A stretch of 18,269 bases of DNA from Burkholderiaceae bacterium (GTDB lineage Bacteria > Pseudomonadota > Gammaproteobacteria > Burkholderiales > Burkholderiaceae_C): NCBI GenBank assembly GCA_025458585.1, contig JALOSD010000033.1, positions 1-18,269 of the forward strand, read 5' to 3'. Of this stretch, positions 10,090-16,330 are shown in pieces. A model generated the notes under the pieces. That model searched no databases, was not told the DNA's origin, and saw only the letters and a list, made by a program, of their open reading frames with translations. A program made the position numbers and the translations under genes. How positions within the stretch are numbered: position 1 is the first letter of the stretch; each line of letters begins with the position of its first letter.

Positions 10090-10124
10090 GCCCCATTGTC
10101 AGACACGGGGCCGTCGTGCCCCAT
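10076..10124. repeat. 21-bp direct repeat over the DMT permease start
   Basis: The segments 10076-10096 and 10104-10124 match at 18 of 21 bases; all three differences are transitions. The offset is 28 bp, so the copies are out of frame with each other. The first copy contains the permease start codon, which reads ACG in the second copy. On the minus strand both copies begin ATGGGGCAYGACGGC. Confidence 0.7.
10086..10124 (-). CDS. possible 12-codon leader ORF upstream of the DMT permease
   Basis: An ATG at 10122-10124 opens a tiny frame encoding MGHDGPVSDNGA, whose TGA (10086-10088) overlaps the permease ATG as ATGA. It fills most of the 61-bp gap after the Rieske gene and could couple translation of the permease. 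No strong ribosome binding site is seen, and there is no amino-acid run of the kind used in attenuation leaders, so it may be fortuitous. Confidence 0.25.
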   Translation of the reverse strand: MGHDGPVSDNGA

Positions 10125-10150
10125 GCTCGGCCGGCGCCGCAGGACGGGGC

Positions 10151-11272
10151 TCAGGCGCGCCGGCGGTCCATCCCCATCTGCACGCGGTACCACTCGTGGA
10201 AGTGCTGCATGCCGTCTTCCATCGGGCTCTGGTACGGGCCGACCTCGTCGTCGCCGCGCTCGTACAGCGCCTTGCGCCCGGCGTCCATGCGCAGCGCGAT
10301 CTCGTCGTCCTCGGCGCAGGTCTCCATGTACGCTGCCTGCTCGGCCTCGACGAACTCGCGCTCGAAGGCGGCGATCTCCTCGGGGTAGTAGAACTCGACG
10401 ACGTTGAGCGTCTTCTGCGGCCCTTTCGGATGCAGCGACGAGACGACGAGCACGTGCGGGTACCACTCGATCATCAGCGTCGGGTAGTACGTGAGCCAGA
10501 TCGCGCCGTGCGCCGGCGGCTCGCCGTTGCGGTACGCGAGCACCGCGTCGTGCCACTTGCGGTAGACGTCCGAGCCCGGCTTGGCGAGCGCCTGGTGCAC
10601 GCCCACCGTCTGCACGCTGTGGTGCGCACCGAACTCCCAGCGCAGGTCGCCGCAGGTGACGAACTGGCCCAGCCCCGGGTGGAACGGCGCGACGTGGTAG
10701 TCCTCGAGGTAGACCTCGATGAACGTCTTCCAGTTGTAGTCGCACTCGTGCAGCTCGACCTTGTCGAGCACGTAGCCGGCGAAGTCGAGTTCGGCGCGCG
10801 GGCCGAGGCGCGCGAGGTCGGCGGCGACGTCGCGGCCGTTGTCCTCGAACACCAGCCCGTTCCAGGTCCGCACCCCGTAGTTGTTCAGGTTCAGGCAGGG
10901 GTCGTGGTCGAAATGTGGCGCGCCGACCAGCGTGCCCTTGAGGTCGTAGGTCCAGCGGTGCAGCGGGCAGACGATGTTCGACTTCGTGTTGCCGCGTCCG
11001 CGCAGCATCACGGCCTGGCGGTGGCGGCACACGTTCGACACCAGCTCGACGCCCTGCGGCGTGCGCACGAGCGCACGGCCCTCGCCCTCGTGGGCCAGCG
11101 CGTGGTAGTCGCCGACCTCGGGCACCGACAACTCGTGGCCGAGGTAGCGCGGGCCGGGCTGCAAGATCAGCGCCTGTTCGCGGCGGAACAGCTCCTCGTC
11201 GAAGTAGGTCGAGACGGACAGCTGCGAGCGGCTGCGTTCGAGCGCGTCGCGCGCGATGCTCAGGTCGGACAT
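10151..11272 (-). CDS. Rieske-type aromatic ring-hydroxylating oxygenase, alpha subunit
   Basis: This 373-residue oxygenase component is predicted to hydroxylate or N-demethylate a small organic substrate using electrons from a separate reductase, which is not in the window. The Rieske [2Fe-2S] site is C82-R-H84 and C102-P-L-H105. The mononuclear iron site is H193 and H198 in EDYHVAPFHPG, with D322 of the AEDDEIAL segment as the likely third ligand. The residue three before H193, normally Asp in naphthalene-dioxygenase-type enzymes, is Glu (E190). That feature is known in the carnitine/glycine-betaine oxygenase group. The C-terminus GPYQSPMEDGMQHFHEWYR also resembles that group. The ATG at 11270-11272 is preferred; a TTG six codons upstream (11290) is possible. 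It probably heads a minus-strand operon with the permease and sseA. Confidence 0.9.
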   Translation of the reverse strand: MSDLSIARDALERSRSQLSVSTYFDEELFRREQALILQPGPRYLGHELSVPEVGDYHALAHEGEGRALVRTPQGVELVSNVCRHRQAVMLRGRGNTKSNIVCPLHRWTYDLKGTLVGAPHFDHDPCLNLNNYGVRTWNGLVFEDNGRDVAADLARLGPRAELDFAGYVLDKVELHECDYNWKTFIEVYLEDYHVAPFHPGLGQFVTCGDLRWEFGAHHSVQTVGVHQALAKPGSDVYRKWHDAVLAYRNGEPPAHGAIWLTYYPTLMIEWYPHVLVVSSLHPKGPQKTLNVVEFYYPEEIAAFEREFVEAEQAAYMETCAEDDEIALRMDAGRKALYERGDDEVGPYQSPMEDGMQHFHEWYRVQMGMDRRRA

Positions 11273-11382
11273 GATCCCCAGGATCTCCAAAAACCGATGT
11301 CAACCCGTCCACCGCGACGGCAGCCTCGACGGCCCGCGCGATGGCCCTCACCCTGGCGGTGGCGCTCGCCGAAGGGTCGCGG

Positions 11383-11388
11383 ATTGTA
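11383..11388 (-). promoter_or_regulatory. putative -10 box (TACAAT) of the Rieske oxygenase gene
   Basis: ATTGTA on the plus strand reads TACAAT on the minus strand, about 110 bases upstream of the Rieske ATG, in the divergent gap with xseB. No good -35 is seen at 17 bp. The surrounding 9-mer CTACAATCC is identical to that before the DLH-family gene. Confidence 0.45.
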
Positions 11389-11444
11389 GCCAGGGGGGGT
11401 ATCGCGGGCCACGGGGCCCGAGTACCCTTGTGAAACGCTGCGGA

Positions 11445-11703
11445 ATGCTGCGCCGCCAGGGGATCGCGCGCGCCCGCCCCGCCCCCCGCCGAGCCGCCCC
11501 CGCCGAGCTACGAGCAGGCCCTGGCCGAGCTCGAGCGGCTCGTGCAGGCGATGGAAGGCGGCCAGATGCCGCTCGACCGCCTGCTCGAGAGCTACCGCCG
11601 CGGCGCCGAGCTGCTCGACTACTGCCGCGGCCGGTTGCAGGCGGTCGAGGAGCAGGTGCGCGTGCTCGAGGACGGCCAGCTCAAGCCATGGAGCCAGCCG
11701 TAG
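11445..11703 (+). CDS. xseB: exodeoxyribonuclease VII small subunit, start frame disrupted
   Basis: XseB forms exonuclease VII with XseA and degrades single-stranded DNA. From 11506 the frame reads SYEQALAELERLVQAMEGG, then PLDRLLESYRRGAELLDYC and QVRVLEDGQLKPW, unmistakably XseB, ending at TAG 11701-11703. Upstream, that frame runs back to a TGA at 11431-11433 with no ATG, GTG or TTG; the first possible start is a CTG at 11521, inside the conserved domain. The ATG at 11445 is in another frame. Removing one base from the C-rich tract at 11477-11501, for example from the six Cs at 11482-11487, joins it to XseB and gives MLRRQGIARARPAPAEPPPPS and 85 residues, a normal length. A sequencing indel or a true frameshift is likely. 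The stop overlaps the ispA start by 16 nt. Confidence 0.85.
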
Positions 11704-12599
11704 CCGTGGCCGGCGAAGCCTTCGGTGCCTGGGTGGAGCGTGCGCTCGGGCAGGTCGAGTCGGCGCTCGAGCGCTGGGTGGGCGCCGATGCGCCCGCCGG
11801 CCTGGGCGAGGCGATGCGCTACGGCGTGCTCGACGGCGGCAAGCGCGTGCGCCCGCTGCTCGTGCTCGCGGCCTGCGAGGCGGTGGCCGGCGAGCCGGCC
11901 GCCGCGCTGCGCGCCGCGGTGGCCGTCGAGCTGATCCACGCCTACTCGCTGATCCACGACGACATGCCGTGCATGGACAACGACGTGCTGCGCCGCGGCA
12001 AGCCGACGGTGCACGTGCGCTTCGGCGAGGCGCAGGCGATGCTCGCCGGCGACGCGATGCAGGCGCTCGCGTTCGAGGTGCTGACGCCTGACGACGACCC
12101 CGCCCTGCCGCCGGCGCTGCAGGCGCACCTGTGTCGGCTGCTGGCACGCGCCGCCGGCCACCGCGGGATGGCGGGCGGACAGGCGATCGATCTCGCGAAC
12201 GTCGGCCGCGCGCTCGACGAGGCCGCGCTGCGTGACATGCACCGGCGCAAGACCGGCGCGCTGCTCGAGGTGAGCGTGCTGATGGGCGCCGCCTGCGGCA
12301 CCGTCGACGGGGCGGCGTGGAAGGCGCTGGCCGCCTACGGCGCGGCGATCGGGCTCGCGTTCCAGGTCGTCGACGACATCCTCGACGTCACGCAGCCGTC
12401 GACGACGCTCGGCAAGACCGCCGGCAAGGACGTGGACGCGAACAAGCCGACCTACGTCTCGGTCCTCGGGCTCGACGCCGCGCGCGCGCACGCCCGTGCC
12501 CTGCACGACGACGCGCTGGCCGCGCTCGCGCGCAGCGCGCTGCCGGCCACGCGGCGGCTGCGCGAGCTGGCCGACCTGATCGTCGAGAGACGGCATTGA
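11688..12599 (+). CDS. ispA: (2E,6E)-farnesyl diphosphate synthase
   Basis: This prenyltransferase condenses isopentenyl and dimethylallyl diphosphates to farnesyl diphosphate in the cytoplasm, feeding quinone and undecaprenyl synthesis. It has 303 residues, near the family norm. It shows GGKRVRPLL, the first aspartate-rich motif DDMPCMD (D91, D92, D97) with the longer spacing typical of bacterial IspA, GDAMQALAFEVL, MAGGQAIDL, HRRKTGALLEVSV, and the second aspartate-rich motif DDILD (D229, D230, D233) followed by GKTAGKDVDANKPTYVSVLG. The ATG at 11688 lies 16 nt inside the end of xseB, which suggests translational coupling. The frame is open much further upstream, but that extension is the shadow of xseB. 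dxs follows after 67 nt. Confidence 0.96.
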   Translation: MEPAVAVAGEAFGAWVERALGQVESALERWVGADAPAGLGEAMRYGVLDGGKRVRPLLVLAACEAVAGEPAAALRAAVAVELIHAYSLIHDDMPCMDNDVLRRGKPTVHVRFGEAQAMLAGDAMQALAFEVLTPDDDPALPPALQAHLCRLLARAAGHRGMAGGQAIDLANVGRALDEAALRDMHRRKTGALLEVSVLMGAACGTVDGAAWKALAAYGAAIGLAFQVVDDILDVTQPSTTLGKTAGKDVDANKPTYVSVLGLDAARAHARALHDDALAALARSALPATRRLRELADLIVERRH

Positions 12600-12666
12600 C
12601 GCGCTGCCCGCACGCCGTGGCGTCGATCCTCGTCGCGCCGGCGGCCCTTCGACCGATACTTGCACC

Positions 12667-14571
12667 ATGACCGCCTATCCGCTGCTCCAGACGATCGACA
12701 GCCCGGCCGACCTGCGCCGTCTGTCGCGCGACCAGCTCGCGACGCTGGCCAACGAGCTTCGCAGCTACCTGCTGCACAGCGTCAGCAAGACCGGCGGCCA
12801 CCTGTCGAGCAACCTCGGCACCGTCGAGCTCACCATCGCGCTGCACGCCGTCTACCAGACGCCGCACGACCGCATCGTGTGGGACGTCGGCCACCAGACC
12901 TACCCGCACAAGATCCTCACCGGCCGGCGCGAGCGCATGAGCACGCTGCGCCAGCTCGGCGGCATCAGCGGCTTCCCGCGCCGCGACGAGAGCGAGTACG
13001 ACACCTTCGGCACCGCGCACAGCTCGACGTCGATCTCGGCCGCGCTCGGCATGGCGATCGCCGCGCAGCTCAAGGGCGAGCAGCGCAAGGTGGTGGCCGT
13101 GATCGGCGACGGCGCGATGAGCGCCGGCATGGCGTTCGAGGCGCTGAACAACGCCGGCGTGCCGCACGCCGGCGCGCCGGCCAACCTGCTGGTCGTGCTC
13201 AACGACAACGACATGTCGATCAGCCCGCCGGTGGGTGCGCTCAACAAGTACCTCGCCCGGCTGATCAGCGGCAAGTTCTACAGCGCCGCGCGCGAGGGCG
13301 CCAAGCAGGTGCTGAAGAACGCGCCGCCGCTGCTCGAGCTCGCGCGCCGTTTCGAGGAGCACGCCAAGGGCATGGTCGTGCCGGGCACGATCTTCGAGGA
13401 GTTCGGCTTCAACTACGTCGGCCCGATCGACGGCCACGACCTCGACGCGCTGCTGCCCACGCTCGAGAACCTGCGCGACAAGCCCGGCCCGCAGTTCCTG
13501 CACGTGATCACGAAGAAGGGCTACGGCTACAAGCTCGCCGAGGCCGACCCGATCGCCTACCACGGCCCGGGCAAGTTCGACCCGGCGCAGGGGCTCGTCA
13601 AGCCGGCGGCGCCGCCCAAGCCGACGTTCACGCAGGTCTTCGGCCAGTGGCTGTGCGACATGGCCGTCGCCGACGAGCGGCTGGTCGCCATCACGCCGGC
13701 GATGCTCGAGGGCTCGGGCATGGTCGAGTTCCAGCGCCGCTTCCCGCGCCGCTGCTTCGACGTCGGCATCGCCGAGCAGCACGCGGTGACCTTCGCCGGC
13801 GGGCTCGCGTGCGAGGGGCTGAAGCCCGTGGTCGCGATCTACTCGACGTTCCTGCAGCGCGGCTACGACCAGCTGATCCACGACGTGGCGCTGCAGAACC
13901 TGCCGGTGACGTTCGCGCTCGACCGTGCCGGCATCGTCGGCGCCGACGGCGCGACGCACGCCGGCGCGTACGACATCGCCTATTGCCGCTGCATCCCGAA
14001 CCTGTCGCTGCTCGCGCCGTCGGACGAGGACGAGTGCCGCCGCGCGCTGACGACGGCGCACCGGCAGGACCATCCGGTGGCGGTGCGCTACCCGCGCGGT
14101 GCCGGCGTCGGCGCGGTCGTGCAGCCCGCGCTCGAGAGCTGGGACTGGGGCAAGGGTGTCGTGCGGCGCGAAGGCGAGCGCGTCGCGATCCTCGCCTTCG
14201 GCACGCTGCTGCACCCGGCGCTCGAGGCCGCGGCGCGGCTCGGCGCGACGGTGGCCGACATGCGCTTCGTCAAGCCGCTCGACACCGGGCTGATCGACGA
14301 GCTCGCGCGCACGCACGAGGCGTTCGTCACCGTCGAGGAGGGCTGCCTGCCGGGCGGCGCCGGCGCCGCCGTGATGGAGGCCCTGCAGGCCGCGGGTCAC
14401 GCGCACCCGGTGCTCGCGCTCGGCCTGCCCGACGAGTTCGTCGAGCACGGCGACCCGCAGAAGCTGCTCGCGATGCTCGGCCTCGACGCCGCGGGCATCG
14501 AGCAGGCGATCGTCAAGCGCTTCGGCCGCGGACCGGCACGGCTTGCGCCGGTGGCCGCCGCCGGTGGCTGA
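12667..14571 (+). CDS. dxs: 1-deoxy-D-xylulose-5-phosphate synthase
   Basis: This thiamine-diphosphate enzyme makes DXP from pyruvate and glyceraldehyde 3-phosphate, the first step of the MEP isoprenoid pathway. At 634 residues it is full length. H45 lies in KTGGHLSSNLG, and the TPP/Mg site is GDGAMSAGMAFEALNN (D148). The catalytic Glu is E370 in DVGIAEQHAVTFAGG. The transketolase-type pyrimidine and C-terminal domains follow, with DRAGIVGADGATHAGAYDIAY and VRYPRGAG. The ATG at 12667 matches the family N-terminus, but no Shine-Dalgarno is obvious. Gene order xseB-ispA-dxs is the classical arrangement, so a common transcript is likely. Confidence 0.98.
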   Translation: MTAYPLLQTIDSPADLRRLSRDQLATLANELRSYLLHSVSKTGGHLSSNLGTVELTIALHAVYQTPHDRIVWDVGHQTYPHKILTGRRERMSTLRQLGGISGFPRRDESEYDTFGTAHSSTSISAALGMAIAAQLKGEQRKVVAVIGDGAMSAGMAFEALNNAGVPHAGAPANLLVVLNDNDMSISPPVGALNKYLARLISGKFYSAAREGAKQVLKNAPPLLELARRFEEHAKGMVVPGTIFEEFGFNYVGPIDGHDLDALLPTLENLRDKPGPQFLHVITKKGYGYKLAEADPIAYHGPGKFDPAQGLVKPAAPPKPTFTQVFGQWLCDMAVADERLVAITPAMLEGSGMVEFQRRFPRRCFDVGIAEQHAVTFAGGLACEGLKPVVAIYSTFLQRGYDQLIHDVALQNLPVTFALDRAGIVGADGATHAGAYDIAYCRCIPNLSLLAPSDEDECRRALTTAHRQDHPVAVRYPRGAGVGAVVQPALESWDWGKGVVRREGERVAILAFGTLLHPALEAAARLGATVADMRFVKPLDTGLIDELARTHEAFVTVEEGCLPGGAGAAVMEALQAAGHAHPVLALGLPDEFVEHGDPQKLLAMLGLDAAGIEQAIVKRFGRGPARLAPVAAAGG

Positions 14572-14592
14572 ACGGCCCGAGGCCGCTGTTCA
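14569..14592 (+). terminator. imperfect hairpin over the dxs stop
   Basis: TGAACGGCC at 14569-14577, beginning with the dxs stop codon, pairs with GGCC (14581-14584) and, after a 3-nt bulge, GTTCA (14588-14592). There is no T-tract, so termination is doubtful. The rest of the 124-bp gap before folE2 shows only the palindrome CGAAGCTTCG at 14632-14641 and no convincing promoter. Confidence 0.25.
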
Positions 14593-14695
14593 CGCGAAAG
14601 GACCCGGCGCGGCAAGGTCACGCCTTTGGTGCGAAGCTTCGGGTTTTCCCGACGCCGCGCCGATCGTCGAAACGTCCACGGCGCGCGCCCCGACC

Positions 14696-15496
14696 ATGAG
14701 TCACCCCACCGACACGCTGCACATCCCCGACACGCAGAGCGCGCGCGACGAGCGCCGGCTCGCGATCCAGCGCGTCGGCATCAAGGACGTGCGCTATCCG
14801 CTGCGCGTGCGCGTCGCCGGCGCCGTGCAGGCGACGACGGCGGCGTGGGACCTCGACGTCGCGCTGCCCGCCGAGCAGAAGGGCACGCACATGTCGCGCT
14901 TCGTCGCGTGGCTGAACGACGTCGCCGCGGCCGAGGCGCCGCTCGACGCCGAGACGCTGCGCGTGCAGCTCGCCGCGATGCTCGACCGCCTGCACGCGCG
15001 CGAGGGCCGCATCGAGGCGCGCTTCGGCTTCTTCCTGAAGAAGCGCGCGCCGGTGTCGGGCGTCGCGAGCCTGCTCGACTACGAGGCGCGCTGGATCGCC
15101 GAGACGCGCGGCGGTGCGACGGCGCTGTGGGCCGAGGTCGCGGTGCCGGTCAAGAGCCTGTGCCCGTGCTCGAAGGAGATCTCCGACTACGGCGCGCACA
15201 ACCAGCGCTCGAAGGTCACGATCCGCGCCGAGCTGGTGGCGCCGATCGAGTGGCACGAACTCGTGCGCTTCGCCGAGGACAGCGCCTCCAGCGAAGTCTG
15301 GCCGCTGCTCAAGCGCCCGGACGAGAAGTGGATCACCGAGCGCGCCTACGAGAACCCGAAGTTCGTCGAGGATCTCGTGCGCGACGTCGCGCTGCGCCTG
15401 AACGCCGACGCGCGCATCGGGCGCTACGCCGTCGACGTCGAGAACTTCGAGTCGATTCACAATCATTCGGCTTACGCGCGCATCGAGCGCGCGTAA
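14696..15496 (+). CDS. folE2: GTP cyclohydrolase FolE2 (type IB)
   Basis: FolE2 converts GTP to 7,8-dihydroneopterin triphosphate, the entry step to tetrahydrofolate. It is the structural alternative to FolE and is not restricted to zinc. The 266-residue protein shows QKGTHMSRFVAWLND, SLCPCSKEISDYGAHNQRS (C156, C158, H168), E210 in RPDEKWITERAYENPKFVEDLVRD, and the C-terminal signature VENFESIHNHSAYARIERA with H255. The spacing of C156, H168, E210 and H255 agrees with the metal and catalytic residues I recall for characterised FolE2. The ATG at 14696 fits the family start (SHPTDTLHIPDTQ); no strong ribosome site is seen. It follows dxs by 124 bp on the same strand. The last 13 codons and the stop lie inside a cloverleaf-forming palindromic structure. 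Confidence 0.96.
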   Translation: MSHPTDTLHIPDTQSARDERRLAIQRVGIKDVRYPLRVRVAGAVQATTAAWDLDVALPAEQKGTHMSRFVAWLNDVAAAEAPLDAETLRVQLAAMLDRLHAREGRIEARFGFFLKKRAPVSGVASLLDYEARWIAETRGGATALWAEVAVPVKSLCPCSKEISDYGAHNQRSKVTIRAELVAPIEWHELVRFAEDSASSEVWPLLKRPDEKWITERAYENPKFVEDLVRDVALRLNADARIGRYAVDVENFESIHNHSAYARIERA

Positions 15497-15540
15497 ACGC
15501 CCGCGCAGCGGGCGGCGCGCTTTGCGCGCCCGAATGATTG
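15460..15540. repeat. 81-nt cloverleaf-forming palindromic structure at the folE2 3' end
   Basis: The outer arms CAATCATTCGG (15460-15470) and CCGAATGATTG (15530-15540) form a perfect 11-bp stem. Enclosed are three perfect hairpins: TTACGCGCGC/GCGCGCGTAA (15472-15481 with 15487-15496, loop 5), CGCCCGC/GCGGGCG (15498-15504 with 15508-15514, loop 3) and GCGCGC/GCGCGC (15515-15520 with 15524-15529, loop TTT). Sixty-eight of 81 bases are paired; only two are linkers and 11 are loop bases. The folE2 stop TAA is the end of the first inner hairpin. It does not have tRNA proportions. It may be a small palindromic element or a structured mRNA end. Confidence 0.7.
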
Positions 15541-15551
15541 CGGCGGACGCT

Positions 15552-15570
15552 GACTTGCCGCAGGCAAGTC
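15552..15570 (+). terminator. 8-bp hairpin downstream of folE2
   Basis: GACTTGCC at 15552-15559 pairs perfectly with GGCAAGTC at 15563-15570 around a GCA loop, the same loop as the hairpin at 15498-15514. No T-tract follows. With the cloverleaf before it and AGCGCGC/GCGCGCT at 15608-15626 after it, it makes the gap between convergent folE2 and the protease gene a dense hairpin cluster that could stop transcription from both sides. Confidence 0.4.
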
Positions 15571-15579
15571 GGCGGGAGC

Positions 15580-15614
15580 CACAACCACTCGGCCAACTCG
15601 CGCCTCGAGCGCGC
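15580..15614 (+). repeat. diverged second copy of the folE2 tail
   Basis: These 35 bases match 15458-15492 (the last codons of folE2) at 29 positions. Read in the matching frame they give HNHSANSRLERA against HNHSAYARIERA in FolE2; about half the differences are at third codon positions. Nothing before 15580 resembles the FolE2 sequence preceding HNHS, so this is an isolated tail fragment, not a gene. Confidence 0.65.
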
Positions 15615-15634
15615 CCGCGGCGCGCTGCCTGCCA

Positions 15635-16330
15635 CTACCTTCGCAACTCCAGCCGCATCACGTCGTTCGTGCGCTTGAGCTGGAAGCGCTGCAGGAAGCT
15701 GTTGCCCAGCAGCGCGTGCGGCAGCGTCACGGGCAGCACGATCGCCGGCACCTGCGTGACCTCGACCTCGCCGACGCGCACGCGGTCGAGCGTCACCGCG
15801 CGCGCGGCCACCGGGCCGTTGGCGGTCTGCGTCGCGATCGTCGGAGCGGCGCGCCAGTTCAGGCCGATGGCGTCGGCCTGGCTCGTGCCGAGCGCGATCA
15901 CCGTCGCGCCGGTGTCGACCATGAACGACACCGGCCGGCCGTTGACGCTGCCCAGCGTCGTGAAGTGCCCGCCCGGGCCGGCGGTGAGCACGATCTCCTG
16001 CGCCGACGCCGTTGCCGTGCCGGCCGCCGCCACGGCCGCCGCAACGGCCGCCGTGCCGAGTCGCAGCCGCTCGCGCCGGCCGTCGATCTCGATCTCGGCC
16101 TCGCCGCCGCGCAGCGCGACCAGCCTGACGCCCTGCACCGTCGCGCCGACCGCAACGGTGCGCGGCTGACCGTCGATCACGAGCAGCGCGGCACGTTCGC
16201 CGATGCTGCCGCTGAAGCCCACCGTCTGCGCGCCGGCAGCCGCCGCGAGCACGCAGGCCGCGAGCGCGCAGGCCGCGAGCGCGACGCCCGCCAGGCGCGC
16301 GCGCCGCACGGGGCGCGCGGCGTCAGTCAC
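15635..16330 (-). CDS. exported retropepsin-like aspartic protease family protein
   Basis: This 231-residue protein has an N-terminal signal at about residues 11-34. The signal contains two LAAC motifs (C21, C26), so a lipoprotein is possible; otherwise cleavage is likely near AGA-QT. The C-terminal half is a single clan AA (retropepsin-like) domain with SFMVDTGATVIALGTSQADAIGL (catalytic D139) and, near the end, HALLGNSFLQRFQLKR, the usual flap and ALLG segments. Proteins like this are widespread in proteobacteria, presumably act as dimers in the periplasm, and have no firm function. An Ala-rich linker lies at about 93-111. The GTG start (16328-16330) overlaps the yajQ stop by 8 nt, which suggests coupled translation. 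Confidence 0.85.
   Translation of the reverse strand: MTDAARPVRRARLAGVALAACALAACVLAAAAGAQTVGFSGSIGERAALLVIDGQPRTVAVGATVQGVRLVALRGGEAEIEIDGRRERLRLGTAAVAAAVAAAGTATASAQEIVLTAGPGGHFTTLGSVNGRPVSFMVDTGATVIALGTSQADAIGLNWRAAPTIATQTANGPVAARAVTLDRVRVGEVEVTQVPAIVLPVTLPHALLGNSFLQRFQLKRTNDVMRLELRR

Noticed and set aside
11256..11687. N-terminal extension or XseB-IspA fusion from the long open frame upstream of ispA
   Set aside because: The frame over xseB yields Arg/Ala-rich nonsense, while the XseB domain is in another frame. IspA proteins begin near the ATG at 11688.
14572..14695. Zur-type operator before folE2, since FolE2 can be zinc-regulated and a ZIP gene is in the window
   Set aside because: No AT-rich dyad of the Zur type is visible in the 124-bp gap.
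15460..15540. tRNA or tRNA-like gene because of the cloverleaf shape
   Set aside because: The outer stem is 11 bp not 7, arm and loop sizes are wrong, there is no T-loop or anticodon-loop signature, and the left part is folE2 coding sequence.
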